Assembly (NCBI RefSeq): GCF_000002995.4
Contig: NW_025062478.1
Location: 12,272,001-12,336,000, forward strand
Length of the DNA: 64,000 bases
Reading direction: 5' to 3'
DNA from: Brugia malayi
Lineage: Eukaryota > Nematoda > Chromadorea > Rhabditida > Onchocercidae
The notes below the pieces were generated by a model, which was given only the letters and a program-made list of their open reading frames with translations, was not told where the DNA came from and did no database searches. The position numbers and the translations under genes are program-made. Of the stretch, positions 39,721-53,200 are shown piece after piece (position 1 is the stretch's first letter; each line of letters opens with the position of its first letter).

Positions 39721-42700
39721 CTTATTGCCATGTTGTGACCTGATCTTCATTTACTTCTTTACTTATAGCAGAAATGGCTTTATTTTTTTTTTTTTTCAAA
39801 AAAAAAAAAAAGTTATAATTTTTGATAAATTCTCAGATAATTTCGATGAAATTTTGAATAAGAAGTAAAATTTGAGTAAAATTTTTGAGAAATTGATAAT
39901 ACTAGTTCAGTAATTTGTTTAATATCGCTTCTTTATTCCATACTTTTGTAGTTTAGAAAATAAATCATTTAATTTTTCATAATAGCTAAGAATATCTTTT
40001 ATAAGAACTATAAAAAAAAAAAACAGTTGGATGTGAGAATTGTAAATGATTTACTTCACATTCAGCAAAAAACCATTATTTGTTTAATTCTGTGAGATTC
40101 TCTTATTGCACCTTTTTTTTTTTTTTGGTAATATTTTGAAATTTGAATTAACATATGCAGCATTGTCAATTATTACTTCATTCCAGTTTGGTAGTAACCA
40201 GTAGCGGTCAACAGTAGCATTCAATTGGCTACCTTTTGTTGGTAACCTTTGACCTTACTGGAGATTATCATTTCACTTCAAATTCATTTGTGTACATTTC
40301 TACCACTATCGCTTCGCTTTTTCTCTTTCCTTTCCCCGTTATTTGCTATTATTCAATCTACCAAAAATATTTCCAACAAATGCCTTTTGTCACATATTTT
40401 TCGTCCTCCAGTATGCGTCATTTTTCAAGCTTTTTCCATTTCGCCTATTGATAATTTTAATTTATATATTTTTCGATTCACACCAAAAACTTCCATTCCA
40501 TGGTTTTAAATATAATCATAATTTATTTTAGCTTCCAATTTCAATTCAACATTTTACTACTAATTATCTTATTCTGAGTGATTTGTTCTTCCCGATAGAA
40601 TTGGATGCAAAAAATATGGATTGAATTGAGCATGTCTCAAACAAATTTTATTTCATTCTATTTTGATTATTTCACTTTCAAAATGTTTTCATTGTTGATA
40701 AGAGATAAGAAATGAATTTTATAAATCATTGTGTAGATATGGTCTAAAGTAATATGTCATTTTTTTTTTTTTTTTTTTTTTCGTTTCTTTTTCCTTCTTT
40801 TTTTTTCCAATGAAAATTTGAAAGTTATTTAAATCATATGTGATTTCTTATTTGACTACCATTAGCTAAGTAATCTTTCGAATTCACTCTTAAATTTAAA
40901 TTTGAACAATCAATCCATGTAATCCAGTGGACATTAAAACTTTTTGCTTTTGCACATGTTGGATTATCTAGCAAGTATTTGTTGTCTTCTGCAACTGATC
41001 CAATAATTTCAAGCTAAAAAGTACATCTTGAATTTCCATATGGAAAAAAGTATTTGCTATCAATTGCTTTATATCAGCTATACTTATGTTTGTGTATTAG
41101 TGAAAAGTCAGTAGTGCCAGCACCTGTTCGGTATGCTTTTCCTGTATATGCTAAGTTCGTGGACTTCAAGAGAGAATGCTTTCAGTTAGCCACCAGCTGG
41201 TTTTTAACTATTCTTCATTTCTATTGCCTGTGCACATCCACAACTCTCTTCATTCTTCTTCATGTGCTTTTATTTTGCATTATGTTAGCTGTGTCCGTAT
41301 TTTAGTCCGATTTCTCTTCAAATGATTCTAAAAGTAGTACTCGAATCTTAATTATCTATTATAATTAATCAATTTATATCAGTTAAATTTTCTTGGATCA
41401 ATTTATTTTATTCATAATAAGTTTTTAAATAATTCACTAATCAACTGAATGCAATTGATAATGGTATTTCAATCGATAATTTATAACTGATTAACATAAA
41501 ATAAACTAATTTATTTGATATGGATAGCTTATTATTATTATTATTATTGTACAATGATAATACCTCAAAAAGATCTATTGCTGATCACACAGTATTGATG
41601 AATTTTTTTCCCAATGTGGTTTTTGTTTCTGAAATTGAAGAGCAAAATGGTTGTGTAGGATTTTAGAGCACACCATCTGTTAGCTTGTTCTTCTGATCTG
41701 TAGGAAATCATTGCACTATAAGATGATAGCCTCTTGAAAGTGTTCATTCTTCCATTTCATGTCAACAACAAAACAGTATTTCCTAATCAACTATCAAATT
41801 TGATTGTCAAATAGAGACCAGATCTTAGTGTTGTACTTCTTATTTTATAAGATAAGAATTCTTATGCTTACCGCAATTTGTCTTATTTTTGTTGTTCATC
41901 AAATGTGGTCAAAATGATTAGAAGAAATATCTTTTTAACTATTTTATTCATTCTCTTTTTTTTTTTTTTTTTTTTCTTTTCTTCATTTTATTTCTTTTAA
42001 TATTAATTTATACAACTTACTTACAGTAGTAATTATCAGATTTCAGTGATAAATTTTTATTACTGATTGCTTTAATTTTATTTTCTGTAATATTTTATTA
42101 AAAATTTTTTTTCTGTTATTGTTGTCGTTTGTTATTGAGAAGAGTGGATCAAGCTTTTTCTTATAAATATGATAAAATTTATAGTTTTTTTTTTTATCAT
42201 CAGCGGACGTCATAATTTTATAAGTCAGACTAAAGAGTCTGCAATTTAAGTGCACAATTTTACAGCATAATTGGAATTTTCGGGCAAGAAGGATTCAAAT
42301 CGTCATGTCGGTGAATTGATAGCACATTAAGTACGGTATCAATGGTTTAAGAAAGCATCAGTTCAATTTTTTCTTTAATTTTTTCAAGTCTCGACTTAAC
42401 ACTCGTTTATCATCTCGGCGTGTACTTCTCACTTCTGTACTTAGCTAATGACCAAAAGCATGGAGTAGTGCACAGATTTTGTGGTAAGTTAAAATATTCT
42501 TGTTTTATCTTTTGCATTTTCACTTAGATTTCTGTAATCGTTGAATGAATTGTTTCGAATATTGAATTGGTCATTAGTGATACTATAATTCTGATTTAGT
42601 ATCCTTATTCTTCTTCCATTCTTTTATGATTTTGGAATCAGTTTGCTAGAAACTATATATTTAATAGTTTCTTAGTGATATGCAACTGTAGCTTCTCTCT

Positions 42701-43723
42701 TATTAACCTATAAGCATTGTTAGATCATTCTACATTAATAATTGTATTTTAAAAAATTTCAAGATACCAATTATCAAATCATTCTGGAATTTTTCCTTTT
42801 GTTTATGCAGCATGTTGTGTGGGGTGAATTCAGCGCATTAAATTGATGTGCAGTATGCGCCCGTCTTTGTCACACTTTCCATTTCTAATTTGCTAATTGC
42901 TAATGACTGCAGAAAGAGGTGTTAAATTTTCTTAAACATTTTTAATTTACATCTCTCTTCTCATAGTTGTGCTAGTCTTTTATAATTCAGTTAGGTAATA
43001 AAGTAAGTACATGTATCACTTTTCGAATATTACAATGTTAACAAAGTGACCAATCTACATTTGATTACATGAGACTGATAATAACTTGGAACTGATAAGG
43101 CAGTAATATATAGACTGTCCTATGAACTGAGTAACTGCATTTCTGTATCAGCTTAAAAAATAGAAAAAAAAAAAAAAAAAAGCATTTTGATGATGCTGAA
43201 AATTTCCACTTTTCATTTGTGAATACTTGAGAGTTCCATTCATTCGTTCTCATCTCTTTTGACTCTATCATATGAGTTAATTTATTTTCCTCCTTATTTT
43301 ATTATGTTCTAATTATGTCCTAAAAAATTCGATCTGAGTAACTACATTTTAGCTCATTACTTCACATCTTATTATCCAAATTCCAAACATTTCATAAAAC
43401 TCTTTCATAAATCAAAGACAATCGAACCATTCATAAAATATTTCTTTAAATTTTATGCATACTTACAATAATTTTTGCTTTCATTATATAATAGTAATTA
43501 TTGAAATCGTAACCAATGGACTAATGAGTGATTCACCTTGGTGACTTAATATGGTCGTTGAGGTCTTACAATAATACTATGTAATCATGATTTGAAAATC
43601 AGATTAAACTAATTTTTCACTTTTAAATGGTGGTGGTGAATTATAATAAATTTGATGGGAAATACCTTACTGTTTTAAAGTTTTTCTAAAACTTATTCCA
43701 CTTCCATTTCCAAGTCTGAAGCT

Positions 43724-43756
<33 letters not shown>

Positions 43757-44136
43757 TGAAATTTTGGCGTAATGCTAGTTTTAAATTTTCATTTCTTATT
43801 TTTTCAAAATTTTCCAATTGTGTTTCTACATTATAAAAATATTTCAGGCCTTTGCTCTAGCAGTCCCGGTGTTTTATTATTCGTGCTACGCATCTCAGTG
43901 CCCATAAAAAAAAAAAAAAAAAAAAAACTTACTGTTTTTTTTTTTTTCTATTTCTATTCTTGGTGTATTATTTAATTCTGAACTAATCTCGAGGTGAACA
44001 ACTGGTATAAATTTAGCCAATTCTTGCAGTTATTACCCGGTGACTATAACTGGTTTTTCTTTTCTTTTTTTTTTCTTCTTCTTCTGGTTTCACTTCAAAA
44101 ATTCATCTACCAATTTTCCTGTATAAATCTCTATAG
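39721..44136. other. AT-rich DNA immediately upstream of the bcl-11 coding exons
   Basis: No coding exon recognised. Frames at 40236-40531 and 41054-41305 are hydrophobic or low-complexity and lack family resemblance. A possible non-coding exon at 42389-42483 is listed separately. Confidence 0.45.
42389..42483 (+). other. Candidate 5' non-coding exon of bcl-11
   Basis: A T-rich acceptor ending TTTTTTCAAG at 42388 and a strong donor GTG|GTAAGTT at 42483 bound 95 bases that are less AT-rich than their neighbours. It has one short upstream frame (ATGACC to TAG). The next downstream acceptor is 44136, the start of the first coding exon. This is a prediction from splice signals alone. Confidence 0.25.
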
Positions 44137-44257
44137 AGTGTGAAGAAATTTGCATAAATTTGCAAAAAAAAACTTCTACATTTCTGTTTTACTTCATATT
44201 GAAATTATTGTTGTGTGGCTGTTTTTCCTTCTGTACTATTCACATTCATTCGCCTTA
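44137..44257 (+). promoter_or_regulatory. 5' UTR of bcl-11 following a splice or trans-splice acceptor
   Basis: The acceptor CTCTATAG ends at 44136. The first ATG after it is 44258, in frame with the coding exon, and no upstream ATG intervenes. The acceptor could receive a spliced leader or a cis-spliced 5' exon. Confidence 0.45.
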
Positions 44258-47165
44258 ATGAGCAGTGGCCTTCGAAATTGTTCGAAAGTTCTGAAAAGAA
44301 ATGACAATTCAACTAGTACGATAGCTACCACCTCTAGTACTGTTACTGTTGCTGCTACTGCTACTACTACTACTACTACTGCTGCTATTAATGCAACTAC
44401 AAAAACAAATCCTCTTGGTACATCGGTAATTAGTGAACCAAAAAAGTAAGTTAAAGTTATTATTTGATGTATAATTCACATTGATTGATTACGAAAAATA
44501 TACTTTTTTTTTTTTCAGCTCTGTTTAGTTATTTTTTCTAAGGAATTAGGAATATTTGACCCACTAATTATTTACAGAGTAAATAGGTTATTTCCTGGTT
44601 TTTTTTTTTTTTTTTTTTCTAATTTATCATTTTATTTTGTATCTATTAGCCGGGCATTCTGTAGATGTTCTAATTTGGTCTATTTTCTTTACATATTGGA
44701 AAAATTGAACGGGTGGACACTTCTCATGCTCTTATCATCATTAATTACTCTTTCTCATTAATTTTCAACCTCGTTCGATTTTCCCGAAGAAAATGATAGA
44801 CCTTAACTTTTTTTTTTTTTGTATTTTCAAAAAATGCACAAATATTTGGAATCTGATAATCTATAATTAGCAGGCGTGGACGTAAACCTGCACTAAGTCG
44901 TCCAATGCTAATACCGGCAGCGATTAAAGAAAGTGTAGTGAATGGTGATAATCACGATGGTAGTAGTGTCACAATAGTGGACAGGATAACAGAACACAGT
45001 AGAACAATGAATATTTCTATAACTGATAAATGTAATGATCAACAATCATCTGCTGTTACGACTACTACTACGACTACAATTGTCAGTAGTACTGCTAATG
45101 TTACGGATGAGAGTGAATTGTTCTTACCGAAGGTTTGTGATAATATCACTCACTCTACTCCATCCGTTGCAGCCATGAATAAATCTGATGGTAAGCTCGG
45201 CCTTCATTATTTAGAAAATAAGGCACTAAAATGTATCGAAATTTAATCAGCCTAATAAATTCTTTGAACAAACAATACAAATGTTTTTGATTATTCAATT
45301 CCATAAGTATGAACTATTAGAGTTCAAAATAATTAAATGACTGTCTGAATAGATAGTAGTAGTAATTTTTTTTTTTTTTTTTTTCTTTTTTTTTTTAATG
45401 AATTAGTCATCGAAACGAAATGGAAAGCTTCTGATATGAGCTCAGCATTTAAATGATCAATTAAGGAAACATACCTTTGGCGTCCATTGACAGTGGCATC
45501 GATTCATGTGTCGATGTGGATCACGAGATGAAAGATATGGAGACATTGCGCGACGAAGAAGCTTCACCTAGTGAGAATTGTAACGATGACTTCGCTGCTG
45601 TGCCACAATCCAGAGGTTCTGTTCATTATGATCTTATCGTTTGCGGTGATTGTCATGCAGAATTTTCGTTATCAACATTCGTGGAATTCGTTGAACACAA
45701 GGTTATCCCATTAAAATATTTCTTATAAATGTATCTAACGAAATTTGCTAATAATTGTTAAAAGTTAGGAAGAATATCAATGAGTATCGTGAAAATCCTA
45801 GAAAAAGATGCAAGAATTACGAAGGTATAATTTAAAGCAGTTTATTAAGAATATTTTGATTTACATGAGAGCTAAACTCCTACGAAAACATAGTTATTTA
45901 AATATTTTTGAATTGTTATTCTTCAAGATTTCACGTTGTGATAAGCGGACGCCATTAGACGAGTTCCTTTCAAATATATCACCTGCTCATCCATCCAGTG
46001 AAACTCTCCGACCAGGTCGTCGACGAATTCTGGTCAGTTGTCATCATTCATCTGCAGTAAGTATTTCAGTCACAGTTATTGGACAGTTTCTGTAATCTAT
46101 CTGTATCTATGGTTATAAAACTTCTCTATCACTTTTAATTAACATATTTAGTGTTTACTATATGATTTCTCACATACTACTTTAATCTCATATATTATTA
46201 GTAATCCTCTTATACTGTAAAATTTAACATAATTTATGGGTAATTTTTAGGATTTGAGTGATTCATCTCGCTGCGGTCCATCTTCATCTGGAAATGATCA
46301 AAGTGCTTCGTTTATGTTGACAGCTGGTGAAGGTCAAGAAAAGCATAACAATAGGGTTGACGCTACAACAGACACAGATACTTTAGGTTAGTACAATATT
46401 ATACTTTTTATTGTTTGTTACTTATAGCAGAATTGGCAAATTGTCATACACTGGGAGACAATTTTTTATAGCCTTGAAAGATGTGGCTGCATCTCTTGTA
46501 TACATTTTATTGCACTGTTGATGAATTAGGCATTCTTTCATGTGCCTTCTTTTCGCTTTCGGTGTTATTAGTGAGGCAATAAAGTGCCGTTACTACTCTC
46601 CTAATTTGCATAAATTATCTCTCTGAAAACTGCGGAAGATTTCGTCTCGGAATACTCTCAGCTTATTAGAAGAAAGAACATTGCACATTTACTGTCTGTT
46701 ACGATTAAATAATAATAATTGAGAATCATGTGATCATTTCAGAGAAAAATTCAATGCACATGAATAAAATTTGAGAATGTGACGACGATAAATGAAATTA
46801 ATTTACTTCATTCAGATGCTTCATTGAGAATTTTAATCCATTGAAAATTTTTTGTGAGAATCTGTGAGCAAAAATGTAAAATACAACTTAAGATTTTGAG
46901 TTAAGCATTAATGAAAAGTAAAGTGATATTATTTCTCATCGTTACATTCTGAAATATCATTCATGCAGTTCAAATTATTAAATAAAAAAACAATTAGCAA
47001 TGTAATTTCTGAGAAAATACACACAAAAAAAAAAAAAAAAGATGTGAGTATTTTCCAATGTAATTACTAAATTTAGATCTTTTTTTTTTTCCTCTTTTTT
47101 CTTTTTTTTTTTTTTTTTTTTAGAGGAGATAATTATTTTTGCAAAAGAATAGTTGATAGGAATGA

Positions 47166-47206
<41 letters not shown>

Positions 47207-50200
47207 AGAAAGATACAGGAAGAGGAAATGAATTGTCTACAATTGTTAGAAAGTGAATGTCAAAATTATGTCATATATGTTTTTATGTCATATGTGTTTT
47301 TCTCTGTGTCACCCATCTCTTTCTCTCCAATTGCATCGCTCCATCATTGCTTTGAAAGTGAAGTATTTATATTTCTGTTTTGAAAATTGGACATAAGTAA
47401 TTGTTATGTTATGTATGCTTTTCCATTCTTAGATGCAGGAAGTAGCAAGCACATTTTCATGTCTCAATCACTTCTCACTCAAACTAATAAAGAACTTGTT
47501 TGGCAAAAAAAAAAAAATTTGATTAGCATACGAAATTTAATATTACTTTGTTGGAATAAAATTCTACCACTAGTTAATTCATTTTCTAATTAGAAGTATT
47601 CATATCTAATTGATTAACAAATAAATATTAACATAATTGGGGAAATTAATCTATTACTTTGATTATTGCCTAATCATTCAGTTAGTTGATCAATAAAATA
47701 TGTTGGGATGTAAATTTTGGCTAAGATAATAGTTTTGTTTTTTATGCATTTATATATATATATATCTTTATTTTTACACTATAAATTATTTCTCACTTCC
47801 ATAGTAGATTCTAGCTTTGCATTAGTAATTAATTGTTTATTCATTTCAGAGTTAGATAATTTTATCATATTTTAGAAGAAACGATAGCTGATAGTAACTT
47901 AACCTTTTAGTAATAATGCAGTAATAAACTGGATTTGTTGTTGAAAGGTGCAAAAATAGACAATCAAAAGGGAGGTGGAAATGTGATGTGTTTGATAAAA
48001 TACTAGAATTGTTTGCATTGAATGATTTTTTTTTTTTTGATAGAAATTGATGAAAGAAAATCCATGATTTGAAGTATGTTTTTAATTGCTTTATATGCTT
48101 AGCTGTTTTTTTTTTTTTTTTTTTGTCACTTTTTCTTGAATACATATATATTCAAACATTGTTTTTTTTTTTTTTTTTTTTTTTGCTACGAGAAAATAAA
48201 AAGATTAGAGAAAAATATTCACTAGGAATTACTGGTTATTTTCATAACTGTTCTCTGTAAAATAAACATGTTTTGATCTTTTTTTTTTTTTTTTTTTATT
48301 GCAGTAAAATTCCGATTATTTCATTCTTTTTTTTTTTCTTTTTTCTAATACTTAAGTAACTCAGTGATTGAAAACTTTTCGTTCATTTCAATTTCTTTTG
48401 GTCCATTTTTTTTTTTTTTTTTTTTTTTCTATTTTTCATTCATAACATGCAGAAATAAAAGAAGATAAATGGGATGTGATTGGCTATCATCATGAAAACA
48501 AGTTTTATGCTTGCCGTTCTATCATAATGATCACAGCATCTTCTGTGTTGTTATTTGGATGTTGCACAGCTGACAACGATTCCATTTGCTCTACGAACCA
48601 GTTATATTTTCTATCACTAGTTATTAATTTACATTCATTAAAAAAAAAAAAAAAAAAAAAAAGAAAAGTACACAAATATTAAAAGAGAATAATGAAGTAT
48701 GTTGATAAGTAAATTATTATATTATAGAAGATATCAGTATTCATAACTAACTACCCAATATATTTCATTCTAAAATACTTATATATGATTGTTACTCACA
48801 AAAATTTTCCACATATGCATTTATTTTGATACATTACCTAGTAATTTACATTCTATTCTTTTGCTCTTTTATGGAAAATTTCCAATGTAAATGATGCATT
48901 ATAATTCAGATTTTATTTTTTAATAGCTGCAGAGTGAAAGAAAGAAATGATAAAACTACTGATTAATTAAGTACTAAACATTTCATAAAACTACTGATTA
49001 ATTAAGCACCAAACATTAACACAGCAATATTTGAAAAAGCAAAACATATAATTTTGTTGTTTAGATATGTGAATATTAAGTGGAGTTATTTTTTTTTGTT
49101 ATTTATTATTTATTAGTGCTTTTGCCTTTTTTTCCCACTTTAACTCTAAATCCTAAAATTGTAAAATAAAAGTGAAGTTTGTTTATCTGAAAAGCCTTTT
49201 TTTTTTTTTTTTTTTTGTTTTTTTTTTGACTGAAAATATTTGAAAACGAATCATCACAATTGGAAAAAGTTAAAAAACTATATGAAACAATTGTTAGTTT
49301 GCTTCTAGGCAAGGGATGATATTTAAAGATAGCAATATTGACTTGTCGTTTTGTGTCAACATAGCAACAGTTAGTTGTTTCCCCAACTTCCGATGCGGTT
49401 TTTATTACTTTAAAAAAAAAAAAAAAAAACTTCATCACTGAATAAAAATGATCTAACGAAACAGATGCAATGTTTGTTTAATCAAAATTGATTTTCTTTC
49501 TTTTTTTTTTTTTGCGCCTTTTCATTCCTTTTCATGAAATGAAATGAAATTTGCTTCTTTCTGCAACTTCAAATGATTAACTTGCATTGTTTGCTTAATA
49601 GTCATCAACTACCTCTATGTCTATGTCTTTTTGTTAGCTTTAACAATCATTTGGAACATATGAGGAGAGAGAATGAATAAATGTTTTTGAAGAATGAAAA
49701 AAAGTACTAACCATTATCTTTTCAAGTCTAAAAAAAAAAAAAAAAATTGAATAAAATATATGAAACATAAATCTGTCATACAAAAAACACACACACACCT
49801 TCACGATATCTTATTAAATTAGCTCTGTATGGAATACCTGTATAGAGGTGTATGTGATGTTTATGTGTATATGTGTACATATATGTTTGTGTACTCTCCC
49901 ATATTCGAGGGCTGAAAAGTTGATGAGAACAAAAAAAAAAAAAAAAAAAAAAAAAACCAACTCTATACATATTAATTAATTAAATGTCGCTTTTTTGAAG
50001 TTTATCAAAATGTGGGTATTTTCATAAACTTTAAATCTTACTTGAATTTTCTCTTAAATTTTCTCTTAAGCTAATTATTTCTTTTAAGAAGTAAAACATT
50101 TCTGATATAATTATTTCATTTACATGCTCCATTATACTTCACATTTCTCCACTTACATATTATCTTGTTAGAAAGCAATTATTTATTAGTTTTATAAACT

Positions 50201-53200
50201 TTATGAATATAATTGTTTCTAGCTTTTCTGAAATACCCATTTAGATTATGTGTAGAAGCAGGTGACGTGGGTTTCGTTATTTTAAAGGCTATCTATAGTA
50301 CTGATTGTTCTGTGACAAACATGTTTAAATAATATGTAATGTACTGATGGTACTGAATCGTAGCTATAAAAATACATTTAAAAGAGAGAAAAATAAATCC
50401 GAAATTAATTAATAATGGATTTAGTAAAAGTTATGGCCTCATTCATATGTATAGTTGCAAGAACTCAGTAACTAAATTATCATGATAGCTGCTATAATAA
50501 AATTATAGTTTTTAATAAAAAATAATTATTCTTCAAGAAGTTGGTTCTTGGTCTTCGAAAAATCACAAAGAAAAGTTGCATATAGCTATTTTATGTATGT
50601 TATGATAATGGTTATTAAGGGAAAAAATAGAATCGTTTTTAGATACAAAACAAAGTAATGTGTCTTTGATTGGCGGAGGATCGTTAACCTGTCACTCTTG
50701 TAAACATGTATGCAGTGATGTTTGGAATCTACTAAAACATGTATTTATTGCCCATGGCCTTCGTATTTGTGAGGTAACCCTTTTCTTCTATTTTTTTTTT
50801 TTTTTTTATAGAACTCGTATATTAGCTTTTTATCATATTATTCCACCTTCCCCTTATAATACATTTGTATTACGGTGTTGTAAAAAAGCCTACAGACGAA
50901 CAGTCATATGCATTATGACCGTATTTGTCAGATGTAATCCGGATTTCATTGAACAACTGTGATGATATGAACTATAGTTATTTCAGATTGTAATAAAATA
51001 TCGTTTTTAAAGTTCGCTTACCAATCATTCACTATTGGAGTTATTTTAGTAGCACAATTTTCGTAAGATAACTGTTAAACATTTTTATTTTGATAATATG
51101 TTTACGTATGTTAGTTTCAGGAAGAGATGCCGTGTATGTCTCGGATGGGACTACCAAAATCGACAGTAATTACTTCATCGTTATCTTCATCATCATCATC
51201 ATCATTATTAACACCGAAAACATCAATGCATCCACCGTCTCTCACATTTGCATCACCCTTCAACACTTCCACTACAAAAAGCAAACTAAACGGTCTGTAT
51301 GCAAATTTTTTTTTTTTGGGTTTTCAAATTTTAAATGAGAAAAGAGTAATTGTTTTGAAATGCCATGAAAGTTTTTAAATTCCACTCCTCAAGACTTGTA
51401 ATTAACATTTATATATTTGTTGTTTAATAATTCAGGTAAAGGTGGCTTCAGTTTGAATGCATTTTGCTCTGAACGGTTAAAAGAGATCGCTGAAAAAGCA
51501 GGTATGCTTGCACGACTTGTTAAAAAAAAAAAAAAAAAACAAAGTTGTATTGAGGCTACATTTATTACTGCAAGTACAGAAGGAAGAACATTAGTTTTGG
51601 AGTACATCTCACGATTGTATCGATTTTGTATTTGTGCTTTACAACTCCAAAATCTTGTCATCCTTTCTTATTTTGAACAGTTTGATAACCGTGCAAATAT
51701 AGAGTGCGTAGTATTGATTTTCTAAAAAGTATTTTATTTTCAGGAGAACCGTTGACTGATTTATGTCATGTAGTAAGCCCAACCGTGATATCGTCTAGAA
51801 CTAATGAACACCTAAAAACTAGCACCATTAAAAGGTATTCAAAACTCAAATTTTTAATCCATGTATGTCTAGCAGTGATGTTGATATGCTGGAATGATGG
51901 AATTGAATGCTTAAATAAGCAGCTACTGACAATTGCAGAACACAACAATCAGAGAATACCGATGATGAGCATTCAAGTAATGGCATCGCATCAACGACTG
52001 CTTCAACTGCACCATTTCTTCCCGGTTCAGCTCTCAGTAATGTTTCCAGTTCACTTACTGCTGCCACATTAGCTGCAGTTGCTTTACAACAACAACAACA
52101 ACAACAACAACAACAGCAACAGCAACAACAACAACAACAACATCCATCCTTGCAGGTTGAATTGTTGTGGTCTTTAGACGAAGAAAAGTAGCATTATGAA
52201 TGAATATGGAAAAAGGCATATAAAAAGGACGGTACAAAAAGACAACTTTTTGGATCATAATACCATAATAATATTTTGAAAAAAAATTTTTTTTTAAATA
52301 TCTTGAATTTTCAAGTAATATTCTAAGTATTTTTTTTTTCTTTTCATTTTAATTGATTTTAATTTGCAGAATTTATGGATGCAACCAAATATACCCAATA
52401 TGCTGGCCCTAATGCAGGAATATTATGCACAATTCTCATTGAATAATGCTGCATCTTATTTGCTTGGTGCTGGTAGTCCGTCAGTTACTCCCGCAAACAG
52501 CAATGGGAGTGCTTTTAATGCGATCACCAAAATCACAAGGTTGTTTCTTCTGCTAGATCTGTGGATTGAACATCGTTCTGGTTAACTGTGTTAAATTACA
52601 GCTTGTGATTAATTATCTTTGAGTAGAAAGGTTTTACATGGAATCCTCTTAATATCAAGCATCAATACCAGATTTTTGATTACATGTCTTACAGTAGTCC
52701 TGAAGAACCGTCACCTGTGGCACCAAATTCGGCAGCACAGTCACTTGGATTAGCTGGTTTTGGTAGGACCGATACCGCAACGCAAGATCAACTTTCCAGT
52801 CCAGCTGTAAAGCAAGGGCCTTGGAATGGTTTAGGGACATTTGGGTGCAAAAGACAACGGTTGTTCAATAATGGTTCGGAAACGTTGTCACCATCTGGAG
52901 CTCCGTTGCATAGTAAAATGTCAAGGATGGATGATGAGAGGTTTGTAAGTATGAGCTTCTTTTATAATCTTGAGATATATCGAAACTACGAAATTATTTT
53001 GCTGAAGAAAATGTTAGGATGAAATTTATAAGTGCTTTATAGGTAATAGCCATCTGTTAAAACGGATCACTGTACATTCATTTGTAAAGTTGGCAAACTT
53101 TCGAATTATTTTTTTATATGGGTGATGGAAGGAAGAAAGCAGTTCATGTTCAGAAAGTAAACCTCTCAAAAAAGTCCTTTAGTTTTAAATTAAACTGAAA

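Larger units (their letters stand above)
46387..50642 (+). other. Large (4.3 kb) intron of bcl-11
   Basis: Flanking exons join directly in phase 1 (GTTAGT donor, TTTTTAG acceptor), so no internal coding exon is needed. It contains (GA)n at 47163-47201, many T runs of 15-26 bases, a local duplication at 48951-49017 and an A run at 49931-49956. Frames at 47153 and 48476 lie within repeats or lack resemblance. Confidence 0.6.

Noticed and set aside
41054..41305. 83-residue hydrophobic frame
   Set aside because: No ATG start of its own, no family resemblance, and T-rich DNA readily gives Leu/Phe-rich frames.
51837..51938. Acceptor at the CAG ending 51875 as the start of the bcl-11 polyGln exon
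   Set aside because: It brings an in-frame TGA after eight codons. The acceptor ending 51938 keeps phase and gives an open Ser/Thr-rich sequence into the Gln tract.
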